From: Bacillota bacterium
GTDB taxonomy: Bacteria > Bacillota > Bacilli > Alicyclobacillales > SLC66
Direction of reading: 5' to 3'
NCBI GenBank assembly: GCA_021828865.1
Contig: JAJZCW010000012.1
Location: forward strand, 24,001 to 88,000
Length of the DNA: 64,000 nt
The position numbers and the translations under genes are program-made. A model generated the notes under the pieces. It was not told the DNA's origin, did no database searches, and saw only the letters and a program-made list of their open reading frames with translations. Positions 34,170-44,119 of this stretch are shown piece after piece. Position 1 is the first letter of the stretch. Each line of letters begins with the position of its first letter.

Positions 34170-34568
34170 TTAAATGGTCATGATCTGGGCTCCTTCTGCG
34201 AGCCCGAAAAACTGGTTAACGCCAATGACTTCCTCCACATCGTCGATCAGTTCATCTTTCTTCCACCCCATGACATCCATGGCCAGTGCACAGGCATATA
34301 AATGTAAATTACCTAGCTCTATTCCTTGGTGAATCAAGTCATAGTAGAGGGGGACTTCTTTCTCTATTAACATGGGGCCTACGGTTCCTGTCTTAAAGCG
34401 TTTATCTGCGATCACATCTTTGCGGAACTGCTCCAGCGCATCCATAGAAACGAACACATATACAGTCATGCCAGACATCGCGGCCACAGAACCCATCAGT
34501 GCGCCTGCATGAAGTTTTTCCAGATCAGAGGACAGAAGAACAACTGCAAGCTTAGGTGTTTGTTCCAT
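34170..34568 (-). CDS. DsrE/DrsH-like sulfur-relay protein
   Basis: The 132-residue protein of the DsrE-like family starts MEQTPKLAVVLLSSDLEKLHA and has the conserved Cys in NLHLYACALAMDVMGW near residue 91. The start at 34568 is preferred because the upstream in-frame ATG at 34589 overlaps the GAGGAGG ribosome site. It leads the minus-strand operon DsrE-TusA-SQR-DUF1641. It probably exchanges persulfide sulfur with TusA in the cytosol. The 245-base region before it is shared with the divergent MoxR gene and is AT-rich, without a promoter I can place confidently. Confidence 0.85.
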   Translation of the reverse strand: MEQTPKLAVVLLSSDLEKLHAGALMGSVAAMSGMTVYVFVSMDALEQFRKDVIADKRFKTGTVGPMLIEKEVPLYYDLIHQGIELGNLHLYACALAMDVMGWKKDELIDDVEEVIGVNQFFGLAEGAQIMTI

Positions 34569-34834
34569 CGTGCAAGACCTCCTCATCACAGTTCATGTAT
34601 TTTTTTTCACAATCATTGTAGATCTGAATTATATGTGAGCGAATGAGCATTTATAGTAGGTTAAATGATCATTTTTTTAATCAAAATAGGGTAGTTATAT
34701 TTGGCTATTCTGAATAAATTCATGGTAATTTATGGGGTTTAAGTAGGTTGAGATTGCGTTTTTAATAGACCGCTGTCACAATATAACTGCATAACATGCG
34801 AACTATCGATGGATTAAATGCAGGGGGACTATAA

Positions 34835-35818
34835 GTGTCAACAACGGTACGTGCAGAGACAGAACCATTTCGCAAACCGGATCAACAGATTCAACAAGTG
34901 ATTGATAATATGGAAAAAGTGATCGTTGGCAAGAGAAGCGTCATTGAACTTTGCTTAACAGGACTGATAGCTCGTGGCCACGTATTGCTCGAAGATGTGC
35001 CAGGAGTGGGGAAAACCTTGCTGGTGAGGTCATTGGCCAAAAGTTTGGCGTGCCAATTCAAGCGCATCCAATTTACTCCCGATTTGTTGCCAAGTGATGT
35101 CACAGGAACTGCAATCTACAATCAACGCATTAATGATTTCGAATTTCGTCCTGGCCCGGTGTTTACGCAAATCTTGCTAGCGGATGAGATCAACCGGACC
35201 TCGCCAAAAACTCAGGCCTCTTTACTTGAAGCGCTAGAGGAAAAAAGCGTCACTGCAGATGGGGTGACTTATCCACTTCCGACTCCTTTTTTTGTACTGG
35301 CCACGCAAAATCCGATCGAATACGAAGGGACTTTTTCCTTACCAGAAGCTCAACTTGACCGTTTTTTGATGAAACTATCGATGGGCTATCCGACACCTGA
35401 AGAAGAAATTCAGGTATTGCGCAGAGGAACCACCGGCGCGACCATTGATCAATTGACCCCTGTGGCCTCTCCTGAAGACATTCTCTTTTGGCAACATGAA
35501 GCGATGAGTGTGTTAGTCGACGATTCCCTCTATGCTTATGTGGTGCAGATTGTGAACCAAACCCGTCACCATCCACACGTCTATCTTGGCGTGTCTACAA
35601 GAGGCGCGGTAGCCATGACCAAGGCTGTGCAAGCGTACGCGCTGGTTCAGGGTAGGGACTACGTCATTCCGGATGACGTGAAACTGCTTTCTCCTTGGGT
35701 GTTGTCCCATCGTATCATCATGGAGACAGACGCCACCTATCAAAACATCACTCCCCATAACATCATCCAGGATATTTTGGCCAATACGCCAGTTCCCGTC
35801 CTGCCGCAACGGAGGTAG
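34835..35818 (+). CDS. MoxR-family AAA+ ATPase
   Basis: The 327-residue AAA+ chaperone-like ATPase shows Walker A GVGKTLL near residue 55, Walker B LLADEINRTSPKTQASLLEAL near 113-133, and the sensor-1 FVLATQNPIEYEGTFSLPEA block. MoxR proteins help assemble or activate protein complexes, often with a DUF58 or VWA partner. The GTG start is preceded by CAGGGGG. It begins a tight run with DUF58 (2 bases) and transglutaminase genes (overlap), the standard arrangement of this conserved cassette. Confidence 0.93.
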   Translation: MSTTVRAETEPFRKPDQQIQQVIDNMEKVIVGKRSVIELCLTGLIARGHVLLEDVPGVGKTLLVRSLAKSLACQFKRIQFTPDLLPSDVTGTAIYNQRINDFEFRPGPVFTQILLADEINRTSPKTQASLLEALEEKSVTADGVTYPLPTPFFVLATQNPIEYEGTFSLPEAQLDRFLMKLSMGYPTPEEEIQVLRRGTTGATIDQLTPVASPEDILFWQHEAMSVLVDDSLYAYVVQIVNQTRHHPHVYLGVSTRGAVAMTKAVQAYALVQGRDYVIPDDVKLLSPWVLSHRIIMETDATYQNITPHNIIQDILANTPVPVLPQRR

Positions 35819-35820
35819 CA

Positions 35821-36996
35821 GTGAACGGAAAGTATGCACTTCCACTCCTCTATTTGGTTTCATTGCTTCTATTGTTTTTAGCCTATAGGAGTCCATCGTA
35901 TGGCATCCAGTTTTTGTTTGTCTCTTTGTCTTTTCTTGCGGTTTATGAAACTTTCGTTTGGTTCAGCGTTCCCAAGCACTTTCAGATCGCCAGGAAGTTC
36001 TCAAAAAACAGGATGCCCGCCATGGATTCATTGGATGTGGAGTTGAATGTGGAATGGGAGGCTAATTTTCGTCTTCCAGTGCCATGGTTGAAAGTGGATG
36101 ACTCGTTGCCGACGTGTTTGAATGTGCGCAAAATCATGGTGGAAGATACCGTGTTTCCGCTTCGGCAACAGCGTGCGATTTTTCATTATCGCTTGGAAGA
36201 GTTGCCACGAGGCGGCTATCACTTTCAAACGGTTAACGTCTTGATGGGGGATGCGCTTGGCCTCGTTACGCGGAGGATACAAGTACCGCTATCGCATCAT
36301 GTAATGGTGTATCCACGGGCGTTGCATCAAAAAATCCCGATGCCCATCCTCAAGAGAGAGGGTACCCTTCGCATGGCAAGTCTGCCAAAAGACGAGGGGG
36401 ATCAGGTGATAGGCGCCAGACCCTATCAACATGGCGACAGGATGCAAAAAATTCATTGGGGCGCCAGTGCACGAACGGGGACGCTTGTTAGCAAAGAGTT
36501 TGAGCACGCCTTCATGAATGATGATTACTTGCTTCTCCTTGCGGATGACGCGGAATTTGGCGTTCATAAGGAAGCGTTTGAACATGCATTATCACTTGTG
36601 GCCAGTTATTTTGCATGGTGGCAAAAGTCAAGTCGATCGAGTCAATTCTGGTTGATAGGGAAAAAAATCCATACTTTCTCTTGCGACCGTGGGCATTTGA
36701 ATACGCGTGCGCTTGATTGGTTGGCGATGGTGCAGCCTGAGAAGACGGATCTTCGAAAAATTCGCGATACTATGGCCAGCATTCCAAAATCCGCGCGAGT
36801 AGATCTCATTGCTTGCTGCCCGTCTGCGTCACTTGCTGATTGGCTGGAATGGGTACGTACGAAAAAGTGGCACTTGCATCTCTGGTTCGCAAGCGATCAG
36901 AGGAGGGCAGATCAGTCTCACGAGGATTCCGTCATGGTGAGGATAAGCCAAATGGGTATCCCGTTTGACTTCTACGGAGGCGGGACGGAATCATGA
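35821..36996 (+). CDS. DUF58 membrane protein, MoxR partner
   Basis: The 391-residue protein has two N-terminal membrane helices (about residues 8-22 and 26-44) followed by a beta-rich domain and the DUF58/VWA-like part. The defining segment is GARPYQHGDRMQKIHWGASARTG near residues 198-220. Its GTG start lies 2 bases after the MoxR stop. It is expected to work with MoxR and the transglutaminase-like membrane protein at the cell envelope; the substrate complex is unknown. Confidence 0.88.
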   Translation: MNGKYALPLLYLVSLLLLFLAYRSPSYGIQFLFVSLSFLAVYETFVWFSVPKHFQIARKFSKNRMPAMDSLDVELNVEWEANFRLPVPWLKVDDSLPTCLNVRKIMVEDTVFPLRQQRAIFHYRLEELPRGGYHFQTVNVLMGDALGLVTRRIQVPLSHHVMVYPRALHQKIPMPILKREGTLRMASLPKDEGDQVIGARPYQHGDRMQKIHWGASARTGTLVSKEFEHAFMNDDYLLLLADDAEFGVHKEAFEHALSLVASYFAWWQKSSRSSQFWLIGKKIHTFSCDRGHLNTRALDWLAMVQPEKTDLRKIRDTMASIPKSARVDLIACCPSASLADWLEWVRTKKWHLHLWFASDQRRADQSHEDSVMVRISQMGIPFDFYGGGTES

Positions 36997-39053
36997 TCAA
37001 CAAACTTCTATTGTGGACGCTTCTGAGTATTTTTTTTATCTCGGTAAGTGGCGTTGGCAAGATGGGCGATACCAGGCCTTTCATCGTCTTTATTGGTATT
37101 GTCTTATTTGTTAGCTATTTGCCGCGCACGGTGTGGCGAATTGTGGCGCTGCTGCTTGCTGCGCTCATTCTGCTTAAATGGCAGTTTTACCCGCATGTAG
37201 GCTGGGTGAATCCGTTTGCTTTTCTGTTCACATTGTGGGGGGACATCTTGCATTCATTTTTCTCCCTCCTTCACGGCCAATTTCGCGAAATCAGCGGTAG
37301 TGTTCGAACGCTGGTGTTTTATGGAATTATGGTGTATGGTGTCTGGTTCATGGAAGATAGCCTAGATCGGCCATGGTGGTTCTTTTTTATCTTGCTTGCC
37401 GGGGAATGGATTTTGTATTTAGAATCGCTTTTATACAAGGCAAAAGTGGACGTCACCATGGCAGCATTCTTGTTTGTCGGTTTAATGTTGCTGGGGATTT
37501 CTCAAGCCAATCGCCTCGTTCGAACGACCACAAGTGGTAAGCGCATCGCGCGCATCAGGCAAATAGGGGCTTCAGTGCTTCTCTCCAGCATCGTCATTCT
37601 CTTTAGTACTTTAGTGCCTTGGGTAAAATCAATGGGGATGGGGACAGGGCAATCGACCAAACCACTCCCTGCCGTTCCTTCCGCCAATTTGTACAACGCG
37701 CACAATAATCAATTAGGCGGCCCTTTTTTAGCCACCTCTGATGTTCTTTTAAAAGTGTTTGCAAGTGCCCCGTCCTACTATCGTGGGGAGGTGTTAAACA
37801 CCTATACAGGGACTGGGTGGTTAAAAGGAGCCTCTACTACCACGAAAATCACATCTGGAGTAGCCATTCCCGCTTCCATCCTGCATCAGGCTGGACTTGT
37901 CCGCCCGAATCTGTTTGCATCTTCTAGCATGCGCGTGGAAGTGGTGAAGGGAAGCTATCCTGTCTGGTTTACCGGCTATTTGCCTGAAAAAGTGACAGTA
38001 TTAAAAGGGAAAGGGCCGCTTGTGATTGGCGATCAGACTGCGCAAATTGCCGGGCATCCCCTCGTTCCGGGGGACGAGTATGTGAGTGTTTATCGATCGC
38101 CGCAGATCGCTGACCAACTTTTGATGGGAATTCAGGACGGCAATGAGTCCTATGCTTTCCCGCAGGATTTGCAATTGCCAACCAATCTTCCTCTGCGTGA
38201 CATTGAACTCGCTCGCAAGATTACCGCCAACCAGTCAAGTACCTATGGCAAGGTGGAGGCGATCATTCGCTATCTGGATACGCATGAAAAGTATCAGACA
38301 AGCGGCATCCCTTACCTTAAACCCGGGCAGGATTTTGTCGACCAGTTTCTCTTTGTGACACACCGAGGATATTGCGATCATTTTTCTAGCGCCTTGGCAG
38401 TGCTTTCCCGTGCGGTAGGGATCCCCTCAAGGTGGGTCAGGGGATTTATCAGCGTGCCACCAAGTCCGAATTACAGTGGGCCTGGCAATGAATTTTTACT
38501 GCGCGGAACGGATGCGCACTCATGGGTGGAAATATGGTTTACGGGTATCGGTTGGGTGCCGATGGAAGCCACTCCCTCTTTTTCATTTCCTCAGATTACT
38601 CAAAAATCAGGGGGGACTGCAATACAGAAAGTAACCAATTCGGCTCATCAAGCAAAGGGTATCCATCCTCAGACTTCTGTTTTGTCGGGGAAAAAGGCCA
38701 TCATTACAGCAGGAATCGTGTTCTTGCTGGTACTTATCGCAGTAGCGTGGTGGGTATTCATTCGAGTAATCAGTAAGCGTAGGCAAAAGGGGAAGGATTT
38801 GGACGAGTCGGATGCTATCTTGCCTGTATTTTTCCAATTTCTCCGCTTGATTGGGGGGCGAAGACCTTACGAAACGTTAAGAGAGACCGCCAAAAGAATT
38901 GGCGTGGCATCCGCAGATCATGATATGATCAAATTTATCGAATGGTATGAACGTTTTCGTTATGGTGGGCAAAGCGTCTCTGCTGAAGCAGGGAAAAAAT
39001 GGCTAGACAAGTTGCGACAACACTTTGGTGGACCACATCGCGATAAGGAATGA
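36993..39053 (+). CDS. Transglutaminase-like membrane protein (TgpA/YebA type)
   Basis: The 686-residue protein has several N-terminal helices (to about residue 220), a large extracytoplasmic region with a transglutaminase-like cysteine protease core at about 410-540, one helix near 575-598 and a cytosolic tail. Catalytic Cys is in [14 protein letters not shown] near residue 460 and His in DAHSWVEIW near 508. The usual third-position Asp is Glu in VPMEATPSF, as is often seen in Bacillus relatives. It overlaps the DUF58 stop (ATGA). It completes the MoxR-DUF58-transglutaminase cassette. Confidence 0.88.
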   Translation: MINKLLLWTLLSIFFISVSGVGKMGDTRPFIVFIGIVLFVSYLPRTVWRIVALLLAALILLKWQFYPHVGWVNPFAFLFTLWGDILHSFFSLLHGQFREISGSVRTLVFYGIMVYGVWFMEDSLDRPWWFFFILLAGEWILYLESLLYKAKVDVTMAAFLFVGLMLLGISQANRLVRTTTSGKRIARIRQIGASVLLSSIVILFSTLVPWVKSMGMGTGQSTKPLPAVPSANLYNAHNNQLGGPFLATSDVLLKVFASAPSYYRGEVLNTYTGTGWLKGASTTTKITSGVAIPASILHQAGLVRPNLFASSSMRVEVVKGSYPVWFTGYLPEKVTVLKGKGPLVIGDQTAQIAGHPLVPGDEYVSVYRSPQIADQLLMGIQDGNESYAFPQDLQLPTNLPLRDIELARKITANQSSTYGKVEAIIRYLDTHEKYQTSGIPYLKPGQDFVDQFLFVTHRGYCDHFSSALAVLSRAVGIPSRWVRGFISVPPSPNYSGPGNEFLLRGTDAHSWVEIWFTGIGWVPMEATPSFSFPQITQKSGGTAIQKVTNSAHQAKGIHPQTSVLSGKKAIITAGIVFLLVLIAVAWWVFIRVISKRRQKGKDLDESDAILPVFFQFLRLIGGRRPYETLRETAKRIGVASADHDMIKFIEWYERFRYGGQSVSAEAGKKWLDKLRQHFGGPHRDKE

Positions 39054-39070
39054 ATGGGAAGTTGGGTGAG

Positions 39071-40612
39071 ATGGTGAATAGTGATTTTGATCAAGTAGTC
39101 GTGTTAGATTTTGGGGGACAATACAATCAATTGATCGCCCGTAGGATTCGAGATATGCATGTGTATTCGGAATTGTTGCCTCATGATACGCCTATTGAAA
39201 AGTTGCGCAAGATGAGCCTGAAGGGCATCGTGTTTTCCGGGGGGCCGCGCAGCGTATACGGAGAGGACGCGCCCACAATCGATCGGCAGATTTATGAACT
39301 GGGAGTTCCTATTTTGGGGATTTGCTACGGCATGCAACTGATGGCAAAGGATTTTCATGCCAGAGTAGACCGCGCGGTGTCGCGCGAGTACGGACTTGCC
39401 AGTATGCAGCTGCAGTCTGAATTGCCGCTTTTTAAGGGTACCCCCAAGGAGCAGCGCGTCTGGATGAGCCACAGTGATGTGGTGATTGAGGTGCCAGAGG
39501 GTTTTACGCTTGACGCCAGTACGCCGAGCGCGCCGGTGGCAGCCATGAGTGCAAGGGAAAAACAACTCTATGGGGTGCAGTTTCATCCGGAAGTGCAGCA
39601 CACGGATTACGGTGAACAATTGCTTCAGAATTTCCTCTTTGAAATTTGCGGTTGCTCGCCTAATTGGCGAATGGACAACTTATTGGAAGAAGCGATCCGG
39701 GACATCCGAGTCACTGTTGGCGATAAAAAAGTGCTGATGGCGCTTTCAGGTGGGGTGGATTCATCTGTCACGGCGGCGCTTTTGCACCGGGCGATCGGCG
39801 ATCGGCTCACTTGTGTGTTTGTCGATCACGGCCTTCTTCGCGAGGCGGAAAGCGAGCAGGTGATGGCCATGTTTGAGGGCGTATTTCACATGGACATACG
39901 CCGCATCGATGCAAGCGAGCGGTTTTTGAACCTGTTAAAAGGCGTCTCTGATCCGGAGGAAAAGAGAAAGCGCATTGGTCGGGAATTTATTCAGGTATTT
40001 GAAGAAACGGCAGCAAAACTTGGTGATTTTGATTTTCTTGGACAAGGCACACTCTACACGGATGTGATCGAAAGCGGCACGAAAACAGCTGCAACGATCA
40101 AGTCGCATCACAACGTGGGAGGTCTCCCGACCGACATGAAATTCAAGTTGATCGAGCCGCTACGCACCCTTTTCAAAGACGAGGCGAGAAGGCTTGGCGA
40201 GGCGCTCGGACTGCCACACCATTTTGTCTGGCGACAACCGTTTCCTGGGCCAGGACTTGCCATTCGCATCATCGGTGAAATCACAATAGATCGCTTGAAA
40301 ATGTTGAAAAAAGCCGATGCCATCGTACGCGAAGAGGTCGTGAGCGCAGGACTTGAACAAGAGATCTGGCAGTACTTTGCAGTGTTGACAGACTTGCAAA
40401 GCGTTGGCGTCATGGGGGATGAGCGGACGTATTTTTCTACGGTTGCTATTCGCGCAGTCACGTCTAGGGACGGGATGACGGCTGATTTTGCCCGCATTCC
40501 TTTTGAGGTGTTGCAGCGCATGTCTAGCCGAATCTGCAATGAAGTGACAGGTGTGAACCGTGTGGTTTACGATATCACCTCAAAACCACCAGCTACTATC
40601 GAATGGGAGTAA
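39071..40612 (+). CDS. guaA: GMP synthase (glutamine-hydrolysing)
   Basis: This 513-residue enzyme converts XMP to GMP using ATP and glutamine. The class I amidotransferase domain (residues 1-195) has the nucleophile in [10 protein letters not shown] near 82 and the His-Glu pair in FHPEVQ near 175. The ATP-pyrophosphatase P-loop is [12 protein letters not shown] near 228. The C-terminal dimerisation domain ends [15 protein letters not shown] 39071 gives the usual short N terminus before VVVLDFGGQ; an upstream ATG at 39050 overlaps the previous gene's stop. It may be translated from the preceding cassette's transcript. Confidence 0.95.
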   Translation: MVNSDFDQVVVLDFGGQYNQLIARRIRDMHVYSELLPHDTPIEKLRKMSLKGIVFSGGPRSVYGEDAPTIDRQIYELGVPILGICYGMQLMAKDFHARVDRAVSREYGLASMQLQSELPLFKGTPKEQRVWMSHSDVVIEVPEGFTLDASTPSAPVAAMSAREKQLYGVQFHPEVQHTDYGEQLLQNFLFEICGCSPNWRMDNLLEEAIRDIRVTVGDKKVLMALSGGVDSSVTAALLHRAIGDRLTCVFVDHGLLREAESEQVMAMFEGVFHMDIRRIDASERFLNLLKGVSDPEEKRKRIGREFIQVFEETAAKLGDFDFLGQGTLYTDVIESGTKTAATIKSHHNVGGLPTDMKFKLIEPLRTLFKDEARRLGEALGLPHHFVWRQPFPGPGLAIRIIGEITIDRLKMLKKADAIVREEVVSAGLEQEIWQYFAVLTDLQSVGVMGDERTYFSTVAIRAVTSRDGMTADFARIPFEVLQRMSSRICNEVTGVNRVVYDITSKPPATIEWE

Positions 40613-40697
40613 AATTTTATTCTGTGGCTTTTGTGCTCATATGGTAGCGACATGGATTTTACTGACTGGGAAACATGATGGCATAGAGGTGATGAGG

Positions 40698-42308
40698 ATG
40701 AAAAAATTATCTTCTTACCAACGCGGGATTGTGTTCCGATTTGTTATCTTAATCGTGTTGATGCTGATTCTTACCGAATTTGTTGATTCAAAGATCCTCC
40801 ATGAACTGGGATTGAGGTATGGCGGGTTTGAAATCCACTTCGTCAAAGTGCTTGTTACAGCGTTTTTCTCCATTCCAATCACATCATTCTGGTTAAAAGA
40901 TTACCTGAAATTTCGCGAAGCGGAAGGACGCAGGCATGAGGAACAAAAAGACTTCCGCTCGCTCTTTGATTACAATCCGTCCATGATCATTCTCTATTCG
41001 ATGGAAGGAAAGTATCTTGATGCTAATCCTGCATACCTTCGTTACACCGGCTTTACAATGGAAGAGTTAAGAAGTGCTCCACCTTTTATATCCGTTGATG
41101 AGGCATTCAGGCTACAAATCAAAAATCATTTCCAAAAGGCTGCACTGGGAAATATCGAACATGTTGTTGAAAAATTAAAATTATATTCTGGACAAGAAGT
41201 CATTCTTGACGTACTTTATTTTCCTGTCTATCGAAACGGAGTGGCCTCAGGCGTCTATGCCATTACCCGCGATGTGACGAAAGAAAAAGCCATGGAGCAA
41301 GAATTGGTTCAATACCAAGCATTTATGAATGCTTTCATCTATCATGCCACGGATGCCATTGGGATTGTGGATCCTGAAGGAATAGCTATCTTGGTCAATC
41401 CGGCGTGGGAAGCTTTATATGGTTGGAAATTATCAGAAATATCAGGTAAAAGGGCTCCTTTTATTGACATGGATTTTTTTCAATCGGTGCTGGAAAGTCG
41501 TGAAGCCATCAGTAAAGAACGAAAAATCATGACAAAGTCCGGGAGAGTGGTACCAGTGGCTGTTTCTGCAGCGCCAGTGCTGTCTACGAATGACACACTT
41601 TTGGGTGTATCATTTATCAGCACGGACATCACGGAACGACTGGAGACAGAAGAGTGGATGAGAAGGTCAGAAAAACTCGCTGTCTCTGGTGAATTAGCCG
41701 CAGGACTAGCGCACGAGATCCGCAATCCCCTTACAGCCATTCGGGGCTTTTTGCAATTGATGAAAGAACGACCAAATGACCGATATCTGGATGTACTCAT
41801 GGAGGAAGTTGATCGCATCAACCAACTGACCAATGAGCTGCTGATGCTCGCCAAACCACAGGAAAATGTGTTTGAAGAGGTCAATATCGTCACCATATTA
41901 CGAGAGTTATTGCCGTTGATGCGAAGTCAGGCCAATTTGCAAGCCATTGTAATCCATGAGGACATTCCCTCCACGCTTCCGCCTGTCCATGGGGTCAAAG
42001 ATCAGTTGAAGCAGGTGTTTATCAACATCATCAAAAACGCCATGGAAGCCCAACCAAGCGGTGGATATGTCGATATCGTCGCAAACTTGGACGATGCTCA
42101 CATTGTGATCAGTATTGAAGATGGCGGGACTGGCATGTCACAAGAGACAATGGGCAAACTGGGGGAACCATTTTATACGACAAAAGAGCGCGGAAGCGGT
42201 CTTGGGATGATGGTGACCTACCTGATTATTCAAAATCATCAAGGTGATATACACGTGGATAGTGAAATTGGTAGAGGCACACGCTTTGTGGTCATTCTAC
42301 CGTATTGA
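40698..42308 (+). CDS. PAS-domain sensor histidine kinase
   Basis: The protein has 536 residues from ATG 40698, chosen because AGAGG lies 8 bases before it; the longer open frame begins inside guaA. Two membrane helices (about residues 10-28 and 45-62) are followed by two PAS domains (about 85-200 and 210-330), a HisKA domain with the phospho-acceptor in GLAHEIRNPLTAIRGFL near 340, and an HATPase domain (IIKNAMEAQPSGG near 450; GSGLGMMVTYLII near 503). The layout resembles Bacillus sporulation kinases KinB, KinC or KinE. No response regulator is adjacent, which also fits a phosphorelay kinase. Confidence 0.9.
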   Translation: MKKLSSYQRGIVFRFVILIVLMLILTEFVDSKILHELGLRYGGFEIHFVKVLVTAFFSIPITSFWLKDYLKFREAEGRRHEEQKDFRSLFDYNPSMIILYSMEGKYLDANPAYLRYTGFTMEELRSAPPFISVDEAFRLQIKNHFQKAALGNIEHVVEKLKLYSGQEVILDVLYFPVYRNGVASGVYAITRDVTKEKAMEQELVQYQAFMNAFIYHATDAIGIVDPEGIAILVNPAWEALYGWKLSEISGKRAPFIDMDFFQSVLESREAISKERKIMTKSGRVVPVAVSAAPVLSTNDTLLGVSFISTDITERLETEEWMRRSEKLAVSGELAAGLAHEIRNPLTAIRGFLQLMKERPNDRYLDVLMEEVDRINQLTNELLMLAKPQENVFEEVNIVTILRELLPLMRSQANLQAIVIHEDIPSTLPPVHGVKDQLKQVFINIIKNAMEAQPSGGYVDIVANLDDAHIVISIEDGGTGMSQETMGKLGEPFYTTKERGSGLGMMVTYLIIQNHQGDIHVDSEIGRGTRFVVILPY

Positions 42309-42321
42309 ATATTTATAAATA

Positions 42322-42371
42322 AAGACGTATAATAATGAATCATCGTGGATGGGCTCGATACGTCTTTTTTT
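42322..42371 (+). terminator. Rho-independent terminator after the histidine kinase gene
   Basis: Arms AAGACGTAT (42322-42330) and ATACGTCTT (42358-42366) with a long 27-base loop are followed by a run of seven T. It lies between the kinase stop and the argJ ribosome site. Because it overlaps what would be the argJ leader, argJ transcription from upstream would be limited. Confidence 0.7.
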
Positions 42372-42397
42372 ATTCGCAAAAAAAGGAGCTTTTTAAA

Positions 42398-43600
42398 ATG
42401 GGGATAGAGAATCAGACTTCACTCACTAGCGTTCTAGGTGTTAAGGCGGCTTCCGGATACCTTGGCATCAAGCGGGATGAGGTGCCTGACGCGGCGCTTT
42501 TTGCGATACCGCATCCCGGAGCTTATGCGGGAGTATTCACGCAAAATCAGTTTAAGAGCGCTTGTGTGGAAAGTTCGCTAGATCGGCTGCATGCTGGAAA
42601 ATCAATTCAGGCGGTACTGATCACGAGTGGTAACGCGAACGCTGGAACGGGGCTTCAGGGCAGGGCGGATACGGAAATGCTCGCCGCCGCAACGGCTGAA
42701 CAGATTGGCTGTAAGGCAGATGAGGTGATCGTGCTGCATACTGGCGTGATTGGAGTTCCCCTTCATGCGGAAAAACTTCTGCCAAAGATCCCTGCGCTGG
42801 TCTCTGCGCTGAGTGCATCATCAGAGGCGGGTGCAAAAGCGGCGGAAGCGATGCGCACTACTGATACTTTTAGTAAGGCAAGTAGGCGGCAGGTTCATGC
42901 CGGAGACGATGCTTTCACGATTGCTGGCGTGGCAAAGGGAGCGGGAATGATACACCCGCGTCTGGCTACCATGCTCTCGGTCCTGGTGACTGATCTCGAC
43001 ATTCCTCAAGAGGCACTGCAAAAAGCGTTGCAAACGGCGGTGAGCACTACTTTCAATGCGATTTCCGTCGATGGGGACACGAGTCCGAATGACAGCGTCA
43101 TTTTGCTTTCCACAGGGGAAAAGCAGCTAAAGGATTCCGGCAATATCAGTGTCTTTCAGGATGCATTGACGGAAGTATGCGAGGATCTCGCCAAAATGAT
43201 CGTCAAAGACGGTGAAGGGGCAACTAAGTTTATCGAAGTGGAAGTGACAGGTGCTGAAACGTTTACAGACGCAGAAACAGTAGCGGTGACCGTGGTGACG
43301 TCCCCACTTGTGAAAACAGCGTTTTTTGGTGAAGACTTCAATCCTGGCCGCATTGTTTCGGCTGTTGGGAGATCAGGCGCCAAAATGGATTGGGAAAAGG
43401 TCAGCGTTAAGATCGGGGACATCTTGGTGTTCAAAGATGAGGTTTTTGCGGTGGTGGATCAGGACTCTGCGCAGGCGGTCATGAAGGCAGATACGCTCCA
43501 TGTGGCGATCAAGATTGGCAATGGCGAGCACCGTTCTAGGTATTTTACCTCTGATTTGACCTATGACTATGTACGCATCAATAGTGAATATACAACGTGA
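42398..43600 (+). CDS. argJ: Bifunctional ornithine acetyltransferase/N-acetylglutamate synthase
   Basis: This 400-residue enzyme of arginine biosynthesis transfers the acetyl group from N-acetylornithine to glutamate. The self-cleavage site is intact: KGAGMIHPRLATMLSVLVTD near residues 172-191, with cleavage before the Thr of LATML. Other blocks are LITSGNANAGTG near 71 and SVDGDTSPNDSV near 220. ATG 42398 is used because AGGAG is 10 bases upstream; an earlier in-frame ATG (42335) falls inside the terminator hairpin. A GNAT gene follows by 12 bases. No other arg genes are in the window. Confidence 0.93.
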   Translation: MGIENQTSLTSVLGVKAASGYLGIKRDEVPDAALFAIPHPGAYAGVFTQNQFKSACVESSLDRLHAGKSIQAVLITSGNANAGTGLQGRADTEMLAAATAEQIGCKADEVIVLHTGVIGVPLHAEKLLPKIPALVSALSASSEAGAKAAEAMRTTDTFSKASRRQVHAGDDAFTIAGVAKGAGMIHPRLATMLSVLVTDLDIPQEALQKALQTAVSTTFNAISVDGDTSPNDSVILLSTGEKQLKDSGNISVFQDALTEVCEDLAKMIVKDGEGATKFIEVEVTGAETFTDAETVAVTVVTSPLVKTAFFGEDFNPGRIVSAVGRSGAKMDWEKVSVKIGDILVFKDEVFAVVDQDSAQAVMKADTLHVAIKIGNGEHRSRYFTSDLTYDYVRINSEYTT

Positions 43601-43612
43601 GGAGGGCTTGGC

Positions 43613-44119
43613 GTGGCAATCATTCGTGCAGCGCGTATGAGTGACGTGGTGGAAATCGTCAAATTGATCAATAGCTTTGCGAAAGAAGGATTGTTGTTAC
43701 CGCGCAGCCTCCAGTCGGTGTATGAAAATCTGCTGGCGTTTCGCGTGATTGAGGAGGAAGGAAAGGTCGTAGGTACGGCAGGACTACACATTCTGGAGGA
43801 CGACATGGCAGAAATCCGCTCACTGGTAATTTCAGATGATGCGCAGGGCAAAGGGTATGGAAGATGGCTCGTTGAAACGCTATTTGATGAAGCGGAGGCG
43901 CTTGAAGTGCCACAGGTATTGGCCCTCACCTATCAGGAGGCGTTTTTTGCAAGGTGCGGCTTTCATGTAGTGGAAAAAATGACGTTGCAGCGAAAAATTT
44001 GGAAAGATTGCGCGTATTGCACTAAATTTCCTGCCTGCGACGAAGTGGCGATGATCAAAAACACGCGAGTAGTCGCCACTAAATCACAGTTTGCGGAGAG
44101 ACACTTGGTCACTGATTGA
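43613..44119 (+). CDS. GNAT acetyltransferase, probable short N-acetylglutamate synthase
   Basis: This is a 168-residue GNAT-fold acetyltransferase. The acetyl-CoA loop is DDAQGKGYGRWLVETLF near residues 80-96. The C-terminal stretch IWKDCAYCTKFPACDEVAMI near 131-150 matches the Cys-rich tail of short ArgA-type N-acetylglutamate synthases. The GTG start follows AGGAGGGC. It sits 12 bases after argJ, so it probably primes the acetyl cycle by acetylating glutamate. Its 3' end overlaps the convergent PolX-like gene by 11 bases. Confidence 0.82.
   Translation: MAIIRAARMSDVVEIVKLINSFAKEGLLLPRSLQSVYENLLAFRVIEEEGKVVGTAGLHILEDDMAEIRSLVISDDAQGKGYGRWLVETLFDEAEALEVPQVLALTYQEAFFARCGFHVVEKMTLQRKIWKDCAYCTKFPACDEVAMIKNTRVVATKSQFAERHLVTD

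Noticed and set aside
34590-34834. Possible operator in the divergent DsrE/MoxR region (direct TGAGC copies)
   Set aside because: The copies are short and imperfect and no promoter could be anchored to them, so they are within chance expectation.
40560-40697. Longer histidine-kinase N terminus starting inside guaA
   Set aside because: No ribosome site at 40560, and the kinase begins naturally with its first membrane helix after 40698.
42335-42397. Longer argJ N terminus starting at 42335
   Set aside because: It would be translated from inside the terminator hairpin; the ribosome site and family N terminus support 42398.
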